Assembly: GCA_035540915.1 (NCBI GenBank)
Contig: DATLFQ010000225.1
Location: 1-33,987, forward strand
Source of the DNA: DATLFQ01 sp035540915
GTDB taxonomy: Bacteria > Actinomycetota > Acidimicrobiia > Acidimicrobiales > GCA-2861595
DNA length: 33,987 bases
Direction: 5' to 3'
Shown here: positions 1-7,670 of the stretch, in pieces
Position numbering within the stretch: the stretch's first letter is position 1
Layout of the letters: each line of letters starts with the position of its first letter
Notes under the pieces: model-generated
Seen by the model: only the letters and a program-made list of their open reading frames with translations
Database searches by the model: none
What the model was told of the DNA's origin: nothing
Translations under genes and position numbers: made by a program

Positions 1-1
1 C

Positions 2-274
2 CTGGCCAACCTGGCCCTGCGGGTCGCCATCAGCGAGCACGTCCGGCTTCTCTCGGGAGGGACCGTCGGGCTGCTGGTGCTCGACGAGGTGTTCGGGCCG
101 CTGGACGCCGAGCGCAAGCAGCGGATGCTGGCCGCCTTGGAGCGGCTGCGGTCGCGCTTCCGCCAGGTCCTGGTGGTGACCCACGACGACGTGATCAAGG
201 CCGAGCTGCCCTCGGCCATCGAGGTGGTCCGCCTCCACGGCCGCCGCGCCACCGCTCGCCTCCTGACCGCCTGA
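2..274 (+). CDS. SbcC/SMC-like ATPase, C-terminal end (partial)
   Basis: The reading frame is open from the window edge, so only the last 90 residues are present. They contain the end of an ABC-type ATPase head: a Walker B segment (LLVLDEVFGPLD) with the adjacent D-loop, then the H-loop region LVVTHDD about 30 residues later. This order is typical of the C-terminal lobe of SbcC/Rad50, SMC or RecF-like proteins, which act in DNA break processing or chromosome maintenance. The subfamily cannot be decided because the signature motif, coiled coil and Walker A lie outside the window. It ends convergently with the glycerol operon. Confidence 0.75.
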   Translation: MANLALRVAISEHVRLLSGGTVGLLVLDEVFGPLDAERKQRMLAALERLRSRFRQVLVVTHDDVIKAELPSAIEVVRLHGRRATARLLTA

Positions 275-426
275 CCATCCTCGCCCTGCGAGCGCGGTGC
301 CGAATCGGCGCCCGCGGGCGACCGACGGCGGCCTGGACGCCATCGTCCGCGTCGACCCGGCATCGAACGCGGTGCGGAGCTTCCCTCCCCCGGGAGGACG
401 GCCCGACGCCAACCGCACCTGAAGCG

Positions 427-445
427 GCTCGCCCGGTCGGCGAGC
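427..445. terminator. Hairpin between convergent genes
   Basis: A perfect 7-bp stem (gctcgcc / ggcgagc) with a 5-nt loop lies just beyond the stop codon of the minus-strand glycerol kinase, in the 174-bp gap before the convergent ATPase gene. There is no U-tract, as is common for actinobacterial hairpin terminators. Its position suggests a terminator for the glycerol operon and possibly for both directions. Confidence 0.5.
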
Positions 446-448
446 GGT

Positions 449-1894
449 TCAGAACGACAGGGCCGACAGCTCGGGGACGGTGCCCGCCGCTCGGTTGCGC
501 ACGTCCAGCCATCGGGCGCGGTCGAGGGGGCGTCCGGGCTCGACGACCTGGCGGGGCGACCAGGTGGCCGCCACGTCGGCCTCGCCGGCCCACAGCCCCA
601 CCGCCATGCCGGCCAGGAAGCCGGCACCCAGGGTGGTGGCCTCGACCACCGGCGAGACCTCGACCGGGCGCTGGGTGGCCCGGGCCAGGAGCTGCACGAA
701 GGTCGTGTTGGCACTCATGCCGCCGTCCACCCGCAGCGACCCGATGGGCATCCCGGCATCGGCTTCGGCCGCCTCCACCAGGTCGGCGGCCCGGTGGGCG
801 ACGCCCTCCAACACCGCCCGCACCACGTCGGCCCGAGCAGTCGTCCCGCTCAGCCCGAGGAGCAGGCCGCGGGCGCCGAAGTCCCACGCCGGCGTGCCCA
901 TGCCGGCCAGCGCGGGGACGAACCACACCTCGCCCGACGAGGCCGCCGAGGCGGCCAGCGCGTCGGAGTCGGCCACGTCGTCCAACAGCCCCAGCCCGTC
1001 GCGCAGCCAGGCCAGGCACGACCCGGCCGACAGCATGACGGCCTCCAGGCCCCAGGTCACCACTCCGGCCCGCTGCCAGGCCACGATCGGGAAGCAGCCC
1101 TGCGGGCCCCGCCCCGGGAACTCGGGCCGCCGGCGGCCCAGGCACAGGTCCAGCATGCCGCCGGTACCGGCGGTGAACTTGGCTGAACCCGGCTGCGTGC
1201 AGCCCTGACCCACCAGCGATGCCTGCTGGTCCCCGACCAACCCGGCGATCGGCGGGGCACCCGGCAGCGCCAGCGCCGGGCCGAGCACCCCGGAGGAGTC
1301 CACGATGGTGGGCAGCACCGCCTCGGGCACCCGCAGGGCGGCCAGGACGGCCGGGTCCCAGCCCGACGCGTCCGGGTGGACCAGGCCGGTCACCGCGGCG
1401 TTGGAGGCGTCGGTGACGTGGAGCTCGCCGGCCGACAGCGACCAGGCCAACCAGGCGTCGATCGTGCCGAAGCACAGGTCACGGCGTCGGTCCGGGTCGG
1501 CGATGTCCAGCAGGACGGCCAGCTTCGTGGCCGAGGCGTTGGGCGCCAGGCGCACGCCCCGGTCCTGGAGCACGAGGCACAGGCCCACCGTCCGCAGGTC
1601 CTGCCACCCAATCCCCGGGCCGACCGGCCGGCCGCTGGCCCGGTCCCACACCACCGTGGACGCCCGCTGGCTGGCGATGCCGACGGCGTCCACCGGTCCG
1701 GCCGCCGCCAGGGCGGCCCCGGCCACGTCCAGCGCGGCCTCAGCGAGGGCGACGGCGTCGATCTCCACGAAGCCCGGCGAGGGGCAGGCCGGCGGTACCG
1801 CCCGCTGGTGGACGGCGTCGACCGTTGCGTCGGGCCGCACGACCGCCGCCCGCACGCTGCTGGTCCCGGCGTCGACGACGAGTACCCCGCTCAC
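449..1894 (-). CDS. glpK: Glycerol kinase-like FGGY-family carbohydrate kinase
   Basis: FGGY kinase of 481 aa, close to the usual ~500 aa of glycerol kinase, which converts glycerol and ATP to sn-glycerol 3-phosphate in the cytoplasm. Visible motifs: N-terminal phosphate loop VDAGTSSVRA, QRASTVVWDRASGRPV followed by WQDLRT, GTGGMLDL, and the FGGY C-terminal signature region LRVDGGMSAN ... EATTLGAGFLAG. The GTG start at 1894 overlaps the stop of the upstream membrane gene (GTGA), so translation is probably coupled. It is the last gene of a glpD-membrane protein-kinase operon, which supports glycerol as substrate. The phosphate-loop sequence differs from the usual DQGTTS, so another polyol remains possible. 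Confidence 0.85.
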   Translation of the reverse strand: MSGVLVVDAGTSSVRAAVVRPDATVDAVHQRAVPPACPSPGFVEIDAVALAEAALDVAGAALAAAGPVDAVGIASQRASTVVWDRASGRPVGPGIGWQDLRTVGLCLVLQDRGVRLAPNASATKLAVLLDIADPDRRRDLCFGTIDAWLAWSLSAGELHVTDASNAAVTGLVHPDASGWDPAVLAALRVPEAVLPTIVDSSGVLGPALALPGAPPIAGLVGDQQASLVGQGCTQPGSAKFTAGTGGMLDLCLGRRRPEFPGRGPQGCFPIVAWQRAGVVTWGLEAVMLSAGSCLAWLRDGLGLLDDVADSDALAASAASSGEVWFVPALAGMGTPAWDFGARGLLLGLSGTTARADVVRAVLEGVAHRAADLVEAAEADAGMPIGSLRVDGGMSANTTFVQLLARATQRPVEVSPVVEATTLGAGFLAGMAVGLWAGEADVAATWSPRQVVEPGRPLDRARWLDVRNRAAGTVPELSALSF

Positions 1895-2301
1895 CGACGC
1901 GAGCGACCGACCGTGTAGCCGCCCAGGACGCCGACCGAGACGGTCACCTGCGCCAACAGGATCATGGTGACCACGAGCGGCGCACCGATGCCGTCGCCCG
2001 CCACCAGCCGGCGGACGACGGTCAGCGCGGCCAGCGCACCGATGGCCAGGGCGGCCGCCGCCGCGCCGTGCACCAGGGGCGCCTCCGGGCGGCGGCGGGC
2101 GGCCCGCCGGCCGGCCAGGAAGAAGCCCGCGAGCATGGCCACCACCGGCACGACCCAGAGGTTGGACTCCTGGCCCTCGAGGTCGTCGCCCTTGAACAGC
2201 TGCACGGCGACGGTGGGCGGCAGGGTCACCAGCACGGCGACGGCGGCCCCGTCGAGTGCCGCCCGCCAGTCCACCAGCCGGCCCCGGGCGGGGCTCGTCA
2301 C
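1891..2301 (-). CDS. Small four-helix membrane protein in glycerol operon
   Basis: A 136-aa protein with four hydrophobic stretches (about residues 18-36, 48-65, 76-95 and 105-128) separated by short charged loops with RRAARRR after the second helix, so probably a four-helix inner-membrane protein. I do not recognise the family. It is not an aquaglyceroporin: there are no NPA motifs and it is far too short for GlpF. Its ATG overlaps the glpD stop (ATGA) and its stop overlaps the glpK start (GTGA), so it is tightly coupled to both. It might help glycerol entry or organise the enzymes at the membrane, but this is only context-based. Confidence 0.7.
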   Translation of the reverse strand: MTSPARGRLVDWRAALDGAAVAVLVTLPPTVAVQLFKGDDLEGQESNLWVVPVVAMLAGFFLAGRRAARRRPEAPLVHGAAAAALAIGALAALTVVRRLVAGDGIGAPLVVTMILLAQVTVSVGVLGGYTVGRSRR

Positions 2302-3965
2302 CGGCCCACCCCCCCGGTGGGCGCCGAGGCGGCGGGGGCCATCGGCGGCAACCCGGCCGAGGCGCGCTCGTGTTCGAGGCCGGCCCGGAAGGCGGCCACC
2401 TCCTCGGCCCGGCGCGCCGCCGGCCAGCCGAGCTCACCACCGACCAGCTCGGCCACATCCGGCGCCGCCCGCCAGGCCGACTCGGGCGCTAGGACCGAGG
2501 CCCGGGCCCGGCGGCTCAGCACGTCGTCGAGCGTCGTGACCAACTCGTGGCGCGCCGCCCACACCGCCTCGGCCCGCAGATAGGGGAGGCCGGCGACGAG
2601 CGGCTGACCGAGTCCCGAGTCGCCGGCGGCCATGGCGGCCAGGTGGCGGGCCTCCCCGCCGTGGCGGCCGACGAGGTGGTCGAGCACCTCCGTTTTCACC
2701 CCGAGCCGAGCGGCCGCGTCCGGGCGTCGCAGCTCGGCAGACCCGGCCGCACCGTGGAGCCGGAGGCCGGCGGTGACGCTGCCCGGGACAGCGCGCGGGA
2801 GCAGGCGGGCAGCCCGGTCGACGGTGTCGGCGGCCATGGCCCGGTAGGTGGTGAGCTTGCCGCCGGTGACCGTGACCAGCCCGCTCGGGCCGACGGCCAC
2901 TCGGTGGCGGCGGGAGAGGTCCGCGGTGGCCGCCGTCAAAGCGTCGGCCACCAGCGGGCGGAGCCCGGCCCAGGTGGCGACGACGTCGACCGGTGACAGG
3001 GGTTCGGCCAGCACGGCGTTGAGTGCGGCGAGCAGGTAGGCCAGCTCCTCGGGGGTACAGGCCGGCTCGTCCAGCGGGCCGGCGTGGGGGCTGTCGGTGG
3101 TCCCCACGTAGACGTGCTCGCACCAGGGGACGACGAAAACCGAGCGACCGCCGCCGGCTGGCAGCACGGCCGCGCTCGTCCACGGCAGGCGGTGGCGGGC
3201 CACGGTGACGTGCGCGCCGCGGGCCGGGCGGAGGTTGGGCGGGGCGGGATCGCCGTCGAGTCCCCGCAGCCAGTCTGCCCACACGCCCGTGGCGTTGACC
3301 ACCACGCGAGCGGTCACCGTGGTGCCGTCGGCCAGCCGGGCGCCACCCACCCGGCCGTAGCGGCCGTCGACGAGCGCCACCACCGGCGCGTACGTCGCCA
3401 CGACGGCGCCCCGGTCGACTGCGGTCCGGGCCACCGCGAGGGTCAGCCGGGCGTCGTCGGCGTGCGCGTCCTGGTAGAGGAACCCGCCGGCCACCAGGTC
3501 GGCCCGGATTCCCGGCAGGCGGTCGCGGACCTCGCCAGGCCCGATCCGGCGGTGGCGGGAACCGATGCGCAGGCCGCCGGCCAGGTCGTAGCCCCACAGC
3601 GCCGCCGACCAGCCCTGGGCGACGGCCCGGTCGACCAGGCCCCGGCGTCCGAGGAGAGGCACGACGAACGGCACCGGGCGAACCAGGTGCGGGGCGTTGC
3701 GGAGCAGCCGCTGACGCTCGCCCAGGTTCTGGCGCACAAGCGAGAACTCCCGCTGCTGGAGGTAGCGCAGCCCGCCGTGCACCAGCTTGGACGACCGTGA
3801 CGACGTGCCCGAGGCCAGGTCCGCCCGTTCGACGAGGGCGGTCCGCAGCCCCCGGGCCGCCGCGTCGAGCGCCACGCCGGCGCCGGTGATGCCACCCCCG
3901 ATGACCAGCACGTCGAAGTGCTCGCCGGCCAGCCGCGCCATCGCCCGGTCTCGCCAGGTGCCCAC
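2298..3965 (-). CDS. glpD: Glycerol-3-phosphate dehydrogenase (FAD, aerobic type)
   Basis: A 555-aa FAD-dependent enzyme oxidising sn-glycerol 3-phosphate to dihydroxyacetone phosphate and passing electrons to quinone at the membrane. The Rossmann FAD motif VIGGGITGAGVALDAAARG lies at about residues 20-40, followed by the family-typical SSRSSKLVHGGLRYLQ (about 55-70) and, further on, VYVGTTDSPHAG and VTGGKLTTYR. Length fits the GlpD/GlpA family. The GTG start at 3965 is chosen because a TAGGAT hexamer ends 6 nt before it, matching the leaderless layout seen elsewhere in this window. It is the first gene of a three-gene operon with overlaps of 4 nt. Confidence 0.93.
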   Translation of the reverse strand: MGTWRDRAMARLAGEHFDVLVIGGGITGAGVALDAAARGLRTALVERADLASGTSSRSSKLVHGGLRYLQQREFSLVRQNLGERQRLLRNAPHLVRPVPFVVPLLGRRGLVDRAVAQGWSAALWGYDLAGGLRIGSRHRRIGPGEVRDRLPGIRADLVAGGFLYQDAHADDARLTLAVARTAVDRGAVVATYAPVVALVDGRYGRVGGARLADGTTVTARVVVNATGVWADWLRGLDGDPAPPNLRPARGAHVTVARHRLPWTSAAVLPAGGGRSVFVVPWCEHVYVGTTDSPHAGPLDEPACTPEELAYLLAALNAVLAEPLSPVDVVATWAGLRPLVADALTAATADLSRRHRVAVGPSGLVTVTGGKLTTYRAMAADTVDRAARLLPRAVPGSVTAGLRLHGAAGSAELRRPDAAARLGVKTEVLDHLVGRHGGEARHLAAMAAGDSGLGQPLVAGLPYLRAEAVWAARHELVTTLDDVLSRRARASVLAPESAWRAAPDVAELVGGELGWPAARRAEEVAAFRAGLEHERASAGLPPMAPAASAPTGGVGR

Positions 3966-3977
3966 CAGGCCATCCTA
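3966..3977 (-). promoter_or_regulatory. Leaderless-type -10 element of glpD
   Basis: On the minus strand TAGGAT (3977 to 3972) is followed by 6 nt and the GTG of glpD. This spacing would put the transcription start at or next to the start codon. No Shine-Dalgarno is present. Confidence 0.5.
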
Positions 3978-4015
3978 GGGAGGAGGCCCCCGGCGGGGGC
4001 GATGCGGCCCGGGGC

Positions 4016-4107
4016 CTGGAGCGAAACTACTTGAGCGACGCCGACTGATCTGGGCCCGGTGGTTCTTGGGTTTCCGGCCTTCGGCCGCGCAAGTAGTTTC
4101 GCTCCAG
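4016..4107. repeat. 18-bp perfect inverted repeat between glpD and whiB
   Basis: The 18-mer at 4016-4033 (starting ctggagcgaaac) recurs as its exact reverse complement at 4090-4107 with a 56-nt spacer. Each arm read outward contains TAGTTT, a possible -10 hexamer, pointing to glpD on one side and whiB on the other. The spacer also holds a short cggcc-ttc-ggccg hairpin at its right end. It could be a duplicated operator/promoter module for the divergent pair, or the ends of a small mobile sequence. Confidence 0.7.
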
Positions 4108-4184
4108 TCCCCCGGGTGCATGAAAGCGGTGAGCCGGGGGTACGGGCGCCCCGATCCGATCGAACTCCGGAGAACGGGAACACC

Positions 4185-4424
4185 ATGGGACCCAAAACGT
4201 GGCGCCAGCTGGCTGCCTGCCGCGGCGTCGATCCGCTCGTCTTCTACCCGACGGCCGAGGACGACATCGCGACCGACCAGGCCAAGTCGATCTGCCACTC
4301 GTGCCCCGTGCGCGAGCCGTGCCTGGACCATGCGCTGATGTACCGGGAGCGCGAGGGTGTGTGGGGCGGCGCCACCGAACGTGAGCGTCGCCGCATGATC
4401 CGCCAGCGCCGCAAGTCCGCCTGA
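4185..4424 (+). CDS. WhiB-family iron-sulfur transcription regulator
   Basis: A 79-aa protein with the four conserved cysteines of WhiB-like proteins, C12, C37, C40 and C46 (C-x2-C-x5-C), which bind a [4Fe-4S] cluster, followed by the GVWGG turn (58-62) and a basic C-terminal tail (ERRRMIRQRRKS) for DNA contact. WhiB proteins bind the principal sigma factor and control development or redox responses only in actinobacteria. The ATG at 4185 follows GGAG at 4169-4172; longer upstream starts would add sequence with no family resemblance. Short length and tail fit the WhiB1/WblE or WhiB2 groups, but I cannot choose between them. Confidence 0.93.
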   Translation: MGPKTWRQLAACRGVDPLVFYPTAEDDIATDQAKSICHSCPVREPCLDHALMYREREGVWGGATERERRRMIRQRRKSA

Positions 4425-4451
4425 CGCCCCTGGCCGCAGGCGGCGCGGCGC

Positions 4452-4463
4452 TAGCCTGCCCGC
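4452..4463 (+). promoter_or_regulatory. Leaderless-type -10 element of trpD
   Basis: TAGCCT (4452-4457) lies 6 nt before the GTG start of trpD, with no ribosome binding site between, suggesting a leaderless transcript independent of whiB. Confidence 0.5.
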
Positions 4464-5537
4464 GTGGACCTGGCGTCATGCGGGGGATGGCCCGGCCTGC
4501 TCAGCCGGCTGATGACGGGCCAGGACCTGTCCGCCGACGAGGCCGCCGCCGCCTTCGACGAGGTGCTGGCCGGCAGGTCGACGCCGGCCCAGCTGGCCGG
4601 CTTCCTTGTTGCCCTGCGGGTCAAGGGTGAAGCGGTCCCCGAGATGGCCGGCCTGGTGCGGTCGCTCGTCGCCCATGCCGAGAAGGTGCCCGTCCCCGAC
4701 GGGCTGGGCGACCGCCTGGTCGACACCTGCGGGACGGGCGGCGACCGCAGCCACTCCATCAACGTGTCGACGATGTCGGCGCTCGTCGTGGCCGGCGCCG
4801 GCGCCGTCGTCTGCAAGCACGGCAACCGGGCGCTGTCCTCCCAGACCGGTTCGGCCGACCTCCTGGAAGAACTCGGCGTCGCCATCGACCTTCCGCCCGA
4901 CGGCGTCGCCCGCTGTCTGGCCGAGGCCGGCCTGGCCTTCTGCTTCGCTCCCCGCTACCACCCGGCCATGCGCCACGCCGGGCCCACCCGCCGCGAACTG
5001 GGCGTGGCCACCGCGTTCAACTTCCTCGGTCCGCTGGTCAACCCGGCCCGGCCGCGCCGCCAGGTGGTCGGCGTCAGCGACCCGGCCATGGCCGACACCC
5101 TGCTGGGCGTGCTGGCCGACCAGGGCGCCACGCGGGCCATGGTCGTGTTCGGCCACGACGGTTTGGACGAGCTGACGACGACGACGACGTCCACCGTCGT
5201 CGAGCTTCACGAGGGCGCCGTCCGGCGGTGGCAGGTGGATCCGGCGGCGCTCGGCATCCCCGCCGCCACGCCGGACCAGCTGCGCGGTGCCGGGCCGGCC
5301 GCCAACGCAGAGGTCACCCGGCGGGTGCTCGACGGCGAGACCGGCCCCCATCGTGACCTGGTGGCACTGAACGCGGCGGCCGCCATAGTGGTGGCGGGGA
5401 TCGCCGGCGACCTGGCCGGCGGGTTGGAGGCGGCTCGGGCCTCGTTGGACGAAGGCGCTGCGGCGGCCGCGCTGGAGCGACTGGTGGCAGTGTCCCGGTC
5501 GGCCGTCCCGGTGGAGGCGTCCACCGGCTCCGAGTAG
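4464..5537 (+). CDS. trpD: Anthranilate phosphoribosyltransferase
   Basis: A 357-aa enzyme of tryptophan synthesis that joins anthranilate to phosphoribosyl pyrophosphate. Diagnostic motifs are the PRPP-binding DTCGTGGD (87-94), NVST (100-103) and KHGNR (118-122), then RRELGVATAFNFLGPLVNP and DELTTTTTSTV in the C-terminal domain. Length is normal. The GTG at 4464 is used because of the -10-like hexamer 6 nt upstream; an internal ATG at residue 17 would still keep the catalytic part. No other trp genes are adjacent, as is common in actinobacteria where trpD stands alone, so the protein probably serves a pathway encoded elsewhere. Confidence 0.95.
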   Translation: MDLASCGGWPGLLSRLMTGQDLSADEAAAAFDEVLAGRSTPAQLAGFLVALRVKGEAVPEMAGLVRSLVAHAEKVPVPDGLGDRLVDTCGTGGDRSHSINVSTMSALVVAGAGAVVCKHGNRALSSQTGSADLLEELGVAIDLPPDGVARCLAEAGLAFCFAPRYHPAMRHAGPTRRELGVATAFNFLGPLVNPARPRRQVVGVSDPAMADTLLGVLADQGATRAMVVFGHDGLDELTTTTTSTVVELHEGAVRRWQVDPAALGIPAATPDQLRGAGPAANAEVTRRVLDGETGPHRDLVALNAAAAIVVAGIAGDLAGGLEAARASLDEGAAAAALERLVAVSRSAVPVEASTGSE

Positions 5538-5575
5538 GCCGAGTAGGCCGCTGGGGCGGCGGGTAGGGGGCGGTC

Positions 5576-5836
5576 GTGCACCGCCTCGCCCGTCCGTTCA
5601 CGGTGGCCGCCGCAGCGACTGCGCTGGTGCTCGGCGGCGCCTGCAGCGACGACGACGACCCTGCAGGGGAGCCGGCGCCCAGTGACGTGACCGGCGTCCC
5701 GGACCAGGGTGACCCCCGCGGTAACAACCCGGGGAACGCGGGCGACGCCGGCGGGACCAGCGGCGCCGGTGGCACCAGCGGCGCCGGTGGCACCGGCAAC
5801 GAACCCAGCACCGGCGCCGGCGGCGGCGGCCCGTGA
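5576..5836 (+). CDS. Small Gly-rich secreted lipoprotein-like protein
   Basis: An 86-aa protein with a signal peptide: HRLARP, then the hydrophobic run VAAAATALVLGGA, then C23 as a possible lipidated cysteine. The lipobox (GGAC) is weak because position -3 is Gly. The mature part is acidic at first (SDDDD) and then a low-complexity Gly/Ala/Ser/Thr/Asn tail with a tandem GAGGTS repeat, encoded by two copies of an 18-nt unit near 5755-5790. It starts with GTG after a GGGGG-rich stretch, 38 nt downstream of trpD. No function can be assigned. Confidence 0.6.
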   Translation: MHRLARPFTVAAAATALVLGGACSDDDDPAGEPAPSDVTGVPDQGDPRGNNPGNAGDAGGTSGAGGTSGAGGTGNEPSTGAGGGGP

Positions 5837-6045
5837 AGCGCCGGCCGCACGCCCACGCGTCGTCGGCCGGCTCGCCCGGCGCCAGCGGGCCGGGCGAGCC
5901 CGGCTACGAGGGCGAGGTGACGGTGGGCGACGAGGCGGCCGCCACCATGCCGCTCACCCCCGGCGACCCGGAGCCCCCTGTGGCGCCGGGTCGAAACGGC
6001 GGAGCCGGGGGAGCGGCCAGGCCAACTCGCCCTGGCACTCGGTGA
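5833..6045 (+). CDS. Possible 70-aa hypothetical protein
   Basis: An open frame starting with GTG that overlaps the lipoprotein stop (GTGA). GC at the third position is nearly complete until about 5980 and then breaks down, where the frame runs 92 nt into the convergent nuclease gene. The peptide is Gly/Pro/Ala-rich and lacks recognisable motifs. Either it is a coupled small gene with an antisense 3' end, or it is chance. Low certainty. Confidence 0.3.
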   Translation: MKRRPHAHASSAGSPGASGPGEPGYEGEVTVGDEAAATMPLTPGDPEPPVAPGRNGGAGGAARPTRPGTR

Positions 6046-7633
6046 GGCGGATATCGGCGGAGCGCCGCTCCAGCCAGGCGGCCACGCACAGCACCTCGTC
6101 GGCCAGGGCGGCCGGCAGCGGCCCGTCCGGCCAGTCGCCCGAAGGCGGTGCGTCGGCCAGGGCCAGCGGCAAGGGCAGCGCCGCGCTCCCAGCCTGACCG
6201 GCGCCGCCCCAGGCCGCGACGAGCCGGCCCCGCTCCACGACCGCGCCGGCGCCGTCCAGCTCGACGGTGACCCGGCCCGCCCGCATCAGCGACTCGACGC
6301 GACGCTGGCGGACCAGCGCCCGGGACAGCGCGGCGCCCCGGTCCCGCACGGCGGCCGCCTCCTCGAACCGAGCGGCACCCGCCAGGGCGGCCATACGGTC
6401 GGCCAGCGGGGCCAGCAGACGTTCCGGGTCGTCGCGCAGGGCGCCGACCAGGTCGGTGACGATGACCGCGTAGTCCGCCTCGCCGATCGTCCCGGCGCAC
6501 GGGCAGGCGGCCACGCCGAGCTGCGCTGGCGTGCACGGCGCCGGTCGCCCGCCGGCGCGGGGCCGGGCCGTGCACCGGCGGATCGGGCTGGCGGTGTGGA
6601 TGGCGTCGACGACCTCCCGGCACGCGGCCGTCGACGGCAGCGGCCCCAGGTAGAGGCAGCCGTCGCCGGGCCGGGGTGTGCGGACCACCGACAGCCGGGG
6701 GAATCGCTCGTCGAGGGTGAGCTTCACGTAGGCGTAGCGCCGCCACGTGGTGCCCTGGCGGTTGTAGCGAGGGGCCAGATCGTGGATCAGGCGCACCTCG
6801 CGCACCGCCGCCTCCAGCTCGCTGGTGCACTCGATGTGGTCGATGGCCTGGACCTCGCGCAGCAGGGCGCCGACCTTGCGTCGCTCGTCGCCGGAGAAGT
6901 ACGAGCGGACCCGCCGCCGGAGGTCCCGGGCACGGCCGACGTAGAGGGGCCGCCCACCGGCGTCCCTGAACAAATACACGCCCGGGCGCCGCGGCAGCCG
7001 GGCGGCCAGCTTGAGCTTGGCCACCATCGGGTGGCCCCGCACCGTGGGCAGCTCCAGCAGGTCGTCGAGGCCCAGGACGCCCAGGCTGCCGGCCCGCTCC
7101 AGCAGGCAGTGGAAGACCTCGCCGGTGGCCAGCGCATCGTCGAGCGCCCGGTGCGTCGGCCGGTGACCGGTGCGGAAGTGGGCGGCCAGCGTGGCGAGCG
7201 TGCAGTCCGGCACCTCGTCGCGGACCAGGCGGCGAGCCAGGGCGCAGGTGTCGACGAAGCGGTTGGCCAGCCGCGGCCGGTCGGTGGCGAGGAGGGCGGC
7301 CTGGAGGAAAGCGAGGTCGAAGCGGACGTTGTGGCCGACCACCACGGCCTCGCCCACGAACTCCAGGAACGCCGGCAGGACGCCCGACACCGCCGGCGCC
7401 GGTGCCAGCATCCCCGCGGTGATGCCGGTGAGGCGGGTGATGAACGGCGGCAGAGTCACACCCGGGTTGACCAGGGTCTGGAAGGTGCCCAGGCAGGCTC
7501 CGCCCTGCAGCTTCACTGCGCCGATCTCGGTGATGGCGCAGTCCGCCGCCGAGCCACCGGTGGTCTCCAGGTCGACCACCACGAACGTCACCTCGTGGAG
7601 CGGCGTCCCCAGGTCGTCGAACGAGCGCTGCAC
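5954..7633 (-). CDS. DEDD 3'-5' exonuclease fused to UvrC/Cho-like GIY-YIG nuclease
   Basis: A 559-aa two-nuclease protein. Residues ~15-185 form a DnaQ-like exonuclease: Exo I VVDLETTG (D21, E23), Exo II HNVRFDLAFL and Exo III HRALDDALA. Residues ~215-295 form a GIY-YIG domain (PGVYLF ... LYVGRARDLRRRVRSYF) like the N-terminal incision domain of UvrC and E. coli Cho. A helical segment (RFEEAAAVRDR) resembles the UvrB-contacting region. This architecture matches the actinobacterial family that includes M. tuberculosis Rv2191 (from memory) and is probably a damage-processing nuclease. The GTG at 7633 is used because TACGAT ends 8 nt upstream; a LexA-like box overlaps that promoter. Confidence 0.88.
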   Translation of the reverse strand: MQRSFDDLGTPLHEVTFVVVDLETTGGSAADCAITEIGAVKLQGGACLGTFQTLVNPGVTLPPFITRLTGITAGMLAPAPAVSGVLPAFLEFVGEAVVVGHNVRFDLAFLQAALLATDRPRLANRFVDTCALARRLVRDEVPDCTLATLAAHFRTGHRPTHRALDDALATGEVFHCLLERAGSLGVLGLDDLLELPTVRGHPMVAKLKLAARLPRRPGVYLFRDAGGRPLYVGRARDLRRRVRSYFSGDERRKVGALLREVQAIDHIECTSELEAAVREVRLIHDLAPRYNRQGTTWRRYAYVKLTLDERFPRLSVVRTPRPGDGCLYLGPLPSTAACREVVDAIHTASPIRRCTARPRAGGRPAPCTPAQLGVAACPCAGTIGEADYAVIVTDLVGALRDDPERLLAPLADRMAALAGAARFEEAAAVRDRGAALSRALVRQRRVESLMRAGRVTVELDGAGAVVERGRLVAAWGGAGQAGSAALPLPLALADAPPSGDWPDGPLPAALADEVLCVAAWLERRSADIRLTECQGELAWPLPRLRRFDPAPQGAPGRRG

Positions 7634-7670
7634 GGCGCCCGATCGTAGACGAACAGGCGTTCGCTCACGG
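7634..7670 (-). promoter_or_regulatory. Promoter with LexA/SOS-like box
   Basis: On the minus strand TACGAT (7647-7642) precedes the GTG by 8 nt. Directly upstream lies cgaac-N4-gttcg (7650-7663), which matches 10 of the 12 fixed positions of the actinobacterial SOS box TCGAAC-N4-GTTCGA, including both inner half-sites. The box sits between the expected -35 and -10 positions, where LexA would block RNA polymerase. Confidence 0.65.
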
